Source: Notospermus geniculatus (lineage: Eukaryota; Nemertea; Pilidiophora; Heteronemertea; Lineidae). Taken from it: a stretch of DNA of 64,000 nt. The notes under the pieces were generated by a model. It worked only from the letters and a program-made list of their open reading frames with translations. It searched no databases and had not been told where the DNA came from. This document shows, piece after piece, positions 57,007 to 64,000 of the stretch. The stretch covers positions 40,108-104,107 of the forward strand of contig NMRB01000649.1 in assembly GCA_002633025.1 (NCBI GenBank), given 5' to 3'. The stretch's first letter is position 1. Each line of letters opens with the position of its first letter. The translations under genes were made by a program, and so were the position numbers.

Positions 57007-58782
57007 AATGAAATGGTCCATGGACCATGTGCTCGCTGGGTTGGACATAATACATGTAATAGTCTAATGACAGAGGCAGATGCATAAAAGTTATGAGCAA
57101 TCTGGGTCAAGTCATTCCCAGGTAGGACTTTGATTATTTTGGGGTTACGCCACCTGGCGGCCATATTGGATGTCCGATCGGGCCGAAACTTCACATGGAC
57201 ATAAAGGTCATCTGCAGGGGGCCACATCACATTGGAGCGCTTTGGGTTAAGGCGCGCTTTGGGTTAAGGCGTTCCTGAGTTACAGCACTTTGATGATTTT
57301 TGGCTTACGCCACCTGGTGGCCATGTTTGAAGTCAAATTAGGCCGAAATTTGACATGCATGTAAAGGTCATCTAGATGGAAGTGGCCTAAATATCAAATT
57401 AGAGCACTCTGTGTCAAGCCGTTCCTGAGTAATAGCACTTACTTGATTTTCAGGTTGCGCCACCTGGCGGCCATACTGGATGTCAAATCGGGCCGAAACT
57501 TGGTATTTTTTAAGGTACCCCTCCAATGCATGTCTATGCAAGATATGAAGTCGCTCGGTGAAATAATGACAAACTGTGGCAGGTTCGTCCCTTTTGTCGA
57601 ACTTTGACCTCTGACCTTGAAAAGTAGGTCAAATCAAAAACCCGTTATATATGTTATGTATCCTTATTAGCTACACCTATGATAAAAATTTGGAGGTGAT
57701 CTAGTCATTAGTTCATGAGTTATTGCACTTTTTGTGTTTTTGGTTTCCGCCACCTGGTGGCCAAACCGAGAGTCGAATGGGACCGAAACTTGGTGCCATG
57801 GGTCATCTGACCTAGGGGTATATATGTACCAAGTTTCAGACCAATAGCTCCAGCGGCTACGAAACATGCCCTGCTAACGGAACACGACGACGGACGACGG
57901 CCGACGACGACAGACGCTGCACCATTGTAATAGCGCACCCAGTGAGCTAATGAAATGGTCCATGGAGAGAGGTACATGTCAGTTATGAGCAATCTGGGTC
58001 AAGTCATTCCCAAGTTGCAGGACCTCAATGATTTTTGGGTTATGCCACCTGGCGGCCATATTGGATGTCCGATCGGGCCAAAACTTCACATGCACATAAA
58101 GGTCATCTAGATGGATGGCACGTAGCACATTTGAGTGCTCTGGGTCAAGTTGTTCCCGAGTTATAGCACATTTGATGATTATCGGGTTACACCACCTGGC
58201 GGCCATATTGGAAGTTTAATCAGGCCGAAATTTGATGTGCTTGTAAAGGTCATCTAGAGGGAGGTAAATATCAAGTTTGAGCACTCTGGGTCAAGCCATT
58301 CCTGAGTTATAGCACTTGGATGATTTTCAGGTTACGCCACCTGGCAGCCATATTGGATGTCCGATCGGGCCGAAATCGGTGTTTTTGTAGGTACCCCTCT
58401 AATACATGTTTATGCAAGATATGAAGTCGCTCGGTGAAATAATGAAGAACTGTGGCAGGTTTGTTACTTTTGTCGAACTTGACCTTTGACCTTGAAAAGT
58501 AGGTCAAATCAAAACCCGTTCCTAGTTAGATACACCTATGATAAAAATTTGGAGATGATCCAGTCATTAGTTGAGGAGTTATTGCACTTTTTGTGTTTTT
58601 GGTTTTGGCCACCTGGAGGCCAAGCCAAGAATCGAATCGGTCATCTGACCTAGGGGTATATATGTACCAAGTTTCAGAGCAATAGCTCCAGCGGTTACGA
58701 AACGTGCCCTGCTAACGGATGACGACGGACGATGACGAGGACGGACGCTGAGTGACGACAAAAGCTCACGGGTGAGCTAAAA
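57007..58782. mobile_element. inserted composite of GTGAGCTAAAA-ended repeats
   Basis: Starts GAAATGGTCCATGGACCATG TGCTCGC. Repeats of GGTTACGCCACCTGGCGGCC ATATTGGATGTCC alternate with the GGCCACCTGGTGGCC / GACCTAGGGGTATATATG units, and two (GAC)n ends with GTGAGCTAA occur at 57,950 and 58,780. Confidence 0.7.
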
Positions 58783-58814
58783 ATGACTGGATATTGTGAA
58801 TAAGCACTTTACTC

Positions 58815-58886
58815 AGTTTGGAATTGAACCTGTGACCTCCCGGTGTCCAGTCTGACTGTCAACCACTGCACAACCTCACTCTCCAA
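58815..58886 (-). repeat. tRNA-like SINE fragment
   Basis: On the minus strand GAGGTTGTGCAGTGGTTGAC (A-box-like) and CACAGGTTCAATTCC (B-box). Flanks do not pair as an acceptor stem. Confidence 0.5.
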
Positions 58887-58924
58887 AACCAAAGGGTGAA
58901 TTGACTGATACCTAGGCCCCAGGT

Positions 58925-59012
58925 TCAAGCTGGGAGTACACTCCTTTCGCAGTGTCTTCTCACTCATACCTATCGTTCACAGATAGACACTGCGAAAGGA
59001 GTGTAGGCCCTA
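58925..59012. repeat. inverted repeat, CACTCCTTTCGCAGTGTCT
   Basis: ACTCCTTTCGCAGTGTCTTC and GACACTGCGAAAGGAGTGT face each other over about 30 bases with CTATCGTTCACAGATAG inside. Confidence 0.75.
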
Positions 59013-59028
59013 GCTGGGAGAAGACAAC

Positions 59029-59628
59029 ATGGTGACACCCAACAGACGGGAAACTCGGCAAACCAGACAAAACCGTGTTCTCCACTCAAGCTCTAGTTTC
59101 TTACCTTTGACTGTACAGTGTTCACCCTTCTTTCCACCGCGCATACACTCTCCTGATGGCTATGTTTGGGCGAGTCCGATGGAAATCATCAAAATGCTTG
59201 GTGATGTACAGATCAGCAGCACTAAAGTAAAGAAGAAAAACGACCTCATTCAACCTGAGAATGGTCCCCAAATTAAAGGCCTTCAAAATGGTCCCCAAAA
59301 TACCCCTAAAGCCCACAAATTACCCCAAAATATCAATGAATAAAAGTTCCTGCAAATAAAATGATTTCAACTAGTCCTTTTCCCCATTCGCCTACCCGAC
59401 ACCCATATCAAATTACATGTATAGCCTACCCACCCCCGGTTAACCACCCCGGGTATAACCACCAGCAACTTCCATCTTGTCCAAACAAGGCTATAGACAC
59501 CGTCTTTAGATGGCCGTCAGGCCAGATAGACTGGTGAGCACCAGATGGCAACTTCCCGCCATCAGCGCAGCAGACCGCATGGTCAGTTTCAAACTCCTCC
59601 GCAGTGCCGTCGCATTCCGCATTTTCTG
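59029..59628. other. unassigned; weak ORFs on both strands
   Basis: A plus-strand ORF (59,029-59,343, 104 codons) and a Cys-rich minus-strand ORF (59,426-59,767, with CSVVIGASENAECDG and HAVCCADGG) have no recognised family. The second could be an exon of a secreted protein, but there is no supporting splice or signal evidence. Confidence 0.25.
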
Positions 59629-59629
59629 A

Positions 59630-60070
59630 TGCTCCAATTACGACACTGCACCCAGGTGCCTTAGTGCTTTGCAAAATCGAGCATGCGATATTATTTCCCT
59701 TCCCCGCAAAAAATCTCCTGAATAAAGTCAAAATCAATAAACAGCTGCATGTTTTGTAACCACCCACTCAAGTTTTTGAACTGATAGCGATGATAGTTAG
59801 TCACAAGAAAGAAATCACGATGGAACTATTTTCGCGCATGATCATCGAAAAGAAGTGATTTTCCTCGATTTTCCGGCTGCATCGCATGAGCCTGGGTCCT
59901 GTTCTATACATAACCCAAACGGTCAACCAATCAGATAAAAGTAGGTTGACGAAACGTTTGGTGTACGTGCCCATGAAACATTTCCATTCCAGTCGGCATG
60001 TATTGGAATAAAGGATCCTCCGCGAAAATAGTACGGACCTGGGTGCAGTGTCGTAATGAAGCATTACGGC
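59630..60070. mobile_element. fold-back element, TTACGACACTGCACCCAGGT ends
   Basis: AATTACGACACTGCACCCAG GTGCC near 59,637 is inverted near 60,036 (ACCTGGGTGCAGTGTCGTAA T). The interior pairs poorly. Confidence 0.55.
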
Positions 60071-60220
60071 ACTGCGGAGGAGTTTGGGTCAGTTTTAGTG
60101 AAACATAATAATTTATGAATGATGATGTCATGTGCAAACATAGCGCCAATACTTCATAGTGACAGTACTGAGAACTAAATCTGAGGTTGCATGGGAGAGT
60201 ATGGGCTTGGTTAGTGACCA

Positions 60221-60966
60221 TGGAGGTATTATTGAGAAGGAGCGAGCACGGACCTCACATCAAACAGTACAATCATCGTTCCGCTGTTTGCTAAAGTGAT
60301 TAGGGGGACAATAGGCTAATAACGCCGCACGACGGTCGGAAAAAGCCGATCTAATCTTCGGTAATTTCCGTGTGCAGTCAGCACTTCCCTTGTACAATGA
60401 TCAGAGTCCAAACAATAGAAGGGAACAATGGCAGTGGATGTTGCCTACGCACGAAAACAGAAAAATTCATCGTTTTCATTGCGTCAAAAACAGTACCTCG
60501 CAGCATCTCGCACTGAAACGACCACCCGTACATGTTACCTGCACTAATCATCTTTCAAAATATCAAAACGCAATCCTCTTCAAACTTTTCAGATACGAAG
60601 AATCTCACTATCATTATCATTATCATGTTCACCTTAAAACATAAATATCTTTATTGGAAATGGGTCTTTTTCGGTGATTTTTTCACTAAAACATAGCGGA
60701 CAATCAATCAAATTCAGTCACCCTCGAAATGGCCGGTTATCTAATTCCGAACGTGGAGAAAAACGCAGGAACATGTTTGGGGAAAAGCGATAGGTATTAT
60801 AGATGGCGCTGCACTTTTGAGAGTTGGCGGAATTCATGATTGCCTTCAAGGAGCTCAGCGTGCGTACCGAACAAAAGAAGGGAACAATGGCAAACAATGG
60901 GGGCGTGGAATTGTGGTCACAGTGATTAGGGCCGTGCTCGCTCCTTCTCAATAATACCTCCATGGT
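60221..60966. mobile_element. fold-back element, CATGGAGGTATTATTGAGAAGG ends
   Basis: CATGGAGGTATTATTGAGAA GGAGCGAGCACGG at the left; the exact inverse at 60,933-60,965. Inside, AGAAGGGAACAATGGCA occurs twice. Confidence 0.85.
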
Positions 60967-61067
60967 TAGTGTTAGGGCCAAGTAGGCCTACCTGTGGAGT
61001 TCGTTTACCCTCCATGCTTGTTGGGGTCCAATTCTAGGCACATTACTGAGCAGACTGCATCCCGGCG

Positions 61068-61346
61068 ATGGCAGACACTCATTTTGAAAATGGAAATGAT
61101 TACTCAGCCTACAGTGACTGGCCAGAAAAAGTCACTTCACTTTTCACTTCCCAGTCAGTCTCAGTCCCACAATGTCCCAAAAATGCAACAATGAACAAAA
61201 AAATGTCTCCCAAAATAAGCTGGAATGAGGACCGTCCCCAAAAGGGACTGAAAAAAATAGAGGGTGTAAGGGTTACCATGCATTTGAAAGGCCTGCCTCC
61301 ACTAAAAAATAAACAATCGTCGTGCTTGTTTATTGGCAGATTGTAA
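61068..61346 (+). CDS. hypothetical ORF, 92 codons, weak
   Basis: Begins at a good Kozak context (GCGATGGCAG) and reads MADTHFENGNDYSAYSDWPE ... NKKMSPKISWNEDRPQKGLK KIEGVRVTM. Not recognised. It could be a first exon or chance; no promoter or donor is obvious. Confidence 0.2.
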   Translation: MADTHFENGNDYSAYSDWPEKVTSLFTSQSVSVPQCPKNATMNKKMSPKISWNEDRPQKGLKKIEGVRVTMHLKGLPPLKNKQSSCLFIGRL

Positions 61347-61506
61347 CCTTGTGGTCATGGTTACCAAGAAGATTCTCCGGGGAAACGCTAATTTTTTTCA
61401 TCATTTCGGCTCAAGAATGCACGGTTTTGTTCACCATTTTCTGACAGTCACGCGGGGGTCGATATTGATGACAAATCGACAAGAAAATAAAACTACAAAA
61501 AAAATT

Positions 61507-61600
61507 GCTAGAAAAAATTAGCTGCCGTGACGGGATTCGAACCCGTGGTCTCCAGTTTGATAGCCGCGCACGCTCTATCGGCTGCTGGGACCTATAAATG
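61507..61600 (-). repeat. tRNA-like sequence with good T arm
   Basis: Minus strand has CACGGGTTCGAATCCCGT (perfect 5-bp T stem) and AGCAGCCGATAGAGC as a D arm, but the acceptor stem does not pair and the anticodon stem is poor. A tRNA-derived SINE or pseudogene. Confidence 0.55.
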
Positions 61601-61619
61601 CACTTATTTGGGGGAATCA

Positions 61620-62260
61620 TTTCAGTTTGCCGACTGAGAACTTCCGTCGCGTGGGCCTAAAACTCGTCGACTCCCCAGGAATTTTCACAACTGGAGACCC
61701 GACTGGTTGAAGTTTCAGTCGGGTCCGCAGGAAGATTTTCTTGTACTAAAAATTATAAATCCTACCGTGTACAACGGGCATTAGTGAAGTCCTGAAACAT
61801 TCAGAAATACTTAACACATTAAAACTTACCAAACTTATTCAGGGTTTAAAAGATAGCAGCACAAAATTGACGGAGTAAAATGAAACGTGGCCTCACGGCC
61901 GCTTGACGGACAGACACTGCGAAATTGTTTCCAACAGATCTTATATAGCCTTGGTCTCACAAGGCAATCGGTAGCCTATGACCGAAATCACCCTTCATTG
62001 TCTCATAATAGGGCACTACTAGTAAAAAAATTCTACCGTGTACAATACAATGGGCACCGGAAAGAATAAATTAATGCGCGACATTGGCAGTGAAACCTTT
62101 GAGCAGTTTCGGCCCATAGCCTGGTAGCGAACGGCACCAATTACGACTTCAGACCTTGAATTCAGACTTACCGGTATCAATTTCGTTGTTTGTCCCACCC
62201 TGCTTGTCGCATTTCACCTTCCATTATTTGGTTATTCCGGTTCATTCTGGTTGCTTTCTT
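61620..62260. other. unassigned, repeat fragments
   Basis: CCGTGTACAA(C/T) words near 61,770 and 62,035 (ACCGTGTACAACGGGCATTA; CTACCGTGTACAATACAATG GGCACC) suggest a degraded fold-back. No coding signal. Confidence 0.4.
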
Positions 62261-62261
62261 A

Positions 62262-62662
62262 TGCCCGCTGTACACGATCCCTCAAAGTTGGATGAAAAAA
62301 ATTGACCAAAAAGATTGATCGTGTATGGCGGGAAATTGGATGAAATATTTTTCATCAACCAAAGATTGATGGAATAGAGCCCGTCCTATTTTTGAATGAC
62401 GAACTGATAAAATTTGACCGTGTACGGGGGGCATGGATATTTATTGAATGATTAACCCTCCTGATTAGAGTTTTCCGATTACGAATGCTATTTTATGAAT
62501 GGAGGTTATGTAATTGGACGGGTTTTGTAATGCCATTTTCTAAAAGATTGGATGAAAATGATTGACCGTGTATGGCGGGGCCCTCTGCATAAAAATTTGA
62601 CCAAAATGATTGATGAAAAAGTTTGATGAAAATGATTGATCGTGTACACCGGTCATTATTAG
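62262..62662. mobile_element. MITE, GTACACGATC ends
   Basis: GCCCGCTGTACACGATCCCT CAAAG ... GATTGATCGTGTACACCGGTCATT. GATTGATCGTGTATGGCGGG-type inner copies occur around 62,315 and 62,560. Confidence 0.75.
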
Positions 62663-63145
62663 CGCCGTTTTGACGACAAGCCAAAAAGCCACACATTCGA
62701 TCCGATTGGATCCGATCGACCTCATCGGGTCTCATTTGCATTTAGACGAGATTTGAATGTGGTCGAATGTGGTCCAATGCGGTCCAAAATCCACATTGGA
62801 CCCCATTGGGCAGCGTTTACACCCCGGGTTTACACGCAAGGGTTTTGAACCACAATCGGATTCGATCGGATCGTATGTGGATTTTTGCTTGTGGGCCGTT
62901 TAGACGACAAGCCAATAAACCACATTCAGATTCAATCCGATTGGATCCGATCGACCCGCATCGGGTCTCATTTGCGTTTAGACGAGATTTGAATGTGGTC
63001 GTGTGTGGTCCAATGTGGATTCGGGACCATTTTAAATCCACATTGGACCGCATTGGGTAGCGTTTACACGCAAGAGTTTTGAACCACAATCGGATTCGAT
63101 CGGATCGTATGTGGATTTTTGCTTGTCGTCTAAACGGCCCTAATG
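62650..63145. mobile_element. fold-back element(s), GACGACAAGC(C/A)AA ends
   Basis: GCCGTTTTGACGACAAGCCA A and GGGCCGTTTAGACGACAAGC at two places face TTTTTGCTTGTCGTCTAAACGGCCC. GATCCGATCGA and ATGTGGTCCAATG words recur inversely, giving the mirror ORFs here. Confidence 0.8.
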
Positions 63146-63439
63146 TTGACCGATCCTTGCTGATGACCATCCTGAGAATCTCAGGTCATTTACGTTCGTA
63201 CCCTCCCTCCCTCCGGGCTAGACCCGGGTGTCAAAAAACCCGCGGATTTCTATGTAGTGTAACCCCGGGAGTGTAACCACGGCTAATAGAGAGTTTCTGC
63301 TATCCCGGTTCCGAGATCGAGATCGGGACACAGTTGCTTGTCATTCGTCATCAGTCACAGGCGGTGAGAAGACCCCTACGACGAAATGATAACAAGATGA
63401 CATTGTAAATGTCGTATGGTTCCCGATTAGGTACTTTTA

Positions 63440-63562
63440 CATGAACGGTACATTGACAGAGATGAAGATACATTGATAGAGATCAGGATACATAATTGAT
63501 AGAGATCAGATGCATTGATAGAGATCAGGATACATTGATAGAGATCAGGATACATTGACAGA
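63440..63562. repeat. minisatellite, about 20-bp unit, six copies
   Basis: Variants of GATACATTGATAGAGATCAG in tandem. Confidence 0.88.
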
Positions 63563-63584
63563 GCTGAATCCCACAGAACTTGAT

Positions 63585-63872
63585 CTCATGCCAATAACTC
63601 ATCTCATTGTTGACCTTGACCTTGACATCTGATCATCAACGTCATTGCATAATCGGAATGGGCATCCTCAATAACCTAAGTATGGGTGATATCATGCCAC
63701 TACCTCTACGACAGGAAGAGATACATCAAAGTATCAAGTTTGACCTTGACCTTGACCTCTGATCATCAAGGCCATTGCATAATCGAAGTGGGCATCCTCA
63801 ATAACCAAAGTATGGGTAATATCATGCCTCTATCTCTAACACAGGCAGAGATATTTCAAATTATCAAGTTTG
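63585..63872. repeat. 140-bp direct duplication with TGACCT half-sites
   Basis: Two copies beginning TTGACCTTGACCTTGAC(A/C)TCTGATCATC and including GGGCATCCTCAATAACC(T/A)AAGTATGGGT(G/A)ATATCATGCC. The second copy has three perfect TGACCT words head to tail. Confidence 0.85.
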
Positions 63873-64000
63873 ATATATCAAATCTCAGGATATCTCAATC
63901 ACCCGGACACTGGAGGTTGAGAATTTTAATGTAGAGGCGAGGTTTAACCTCTACTTGATAAGGGGGTCCGGACGAACTAGGAGACTTACGTACTGACTTA

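Larger units (their letters stand above)
55586..58811. mobile_element. MITE split by nested insertions
   Basis: Left end at 55,586 (AGTGCTTTTCAGAATGGCCA GTCAGTTTTGCACTCATTTT), later part at 56,925-57,006 (GGTTTGTGGTTAGGTTCCAT TTCAAGG), and the last 30 bases at 58,783-58,811. Matched against the intact copy at 46,259-46,489, the extra DNA is two insertions: 55,724-56,900 and 57,007-58,782. Confidence 0.75.

Overview
The window is animal nuclear DNA. Genes are split by GT-AG introns, the sequence is crowded with fold-back (MITE-type) elements and retroelement debris, and there are several assembly gaps. The one gene recognised with certainty encodes a class III myosin whose motor is close to vertebrate MYO3A/MYO3B. 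Together with the repeat families (TTTTTAGCTCACC-ended elements, TACATGTA-rich intergenic DNA, Penelope-like elements) this points to a marine invertebrate, perhaps amphioxus, an echinoderm or a hemichordate. The species call is inference only.

Region 1 (1-23,618, + strand): MYO3. Eighteen exons plus two look-alike micro-exons join in consistent phase. They run from the end of the N-terminal kinase domain through the whole motor (P-loop, switch I, switch II, Ser-rich loop 2, SH helices, converter) to the first IQ motif and the start of a second. The beginning of the kinase lies before base 1, and no later IQ or tail exons were found. The introns hold minisatellites and many fold-back elements, some with clear TA target-site duplications.

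Region 2 (23.6-38.2 kb): repeat-rich DNA. It contains an assembly gap on a palindrome, an inverted duplication of a PIN/XPG-like 'GEDTDLL...HAYTGCDSTS' ORF, a large MITE, tandem MITE copies, one intact single-exon ORF of 306 codons with no recognised family, a CR1/L2-type non-LTR retrotransposon 3' end, two large fold-back elements, and the 3' end of a Penelope-like element that carries a hammerhead ribozyme motif.

Region 3 (38.2-52.3 kb, + strand): the most unusual part. After a BEL/Pao-type gag fragment comes an array of about twelve related exons, six of them intact, each encoding the beta-sheet and second helix of a double-stranded-RNA-binding domain (dsRBD). The intact exons begin in phase 0 and end in phase 1, so splicing one to the next gives a stop within a few codons; this suggests mutually exclusive use. 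Candidate phase-1 terminal exons follow the two halves of the array. Nearly every copy also contains a 9-13 bp inverted repeat inside its coding sequence. A MITE carrying a 5'-truncated but otherwise open Penelope-like RT plus GIY-YIG element splits the array.

Region 4 (52.3-64 kb): no convincing gene. It has a 480-bp hairpin, a nest of transposons inside transposons at 55.6-58.8 kb, tRNA-like SINE pieces, more fold-back elements, and a duplicated block with stacked TGACCT half-sites.
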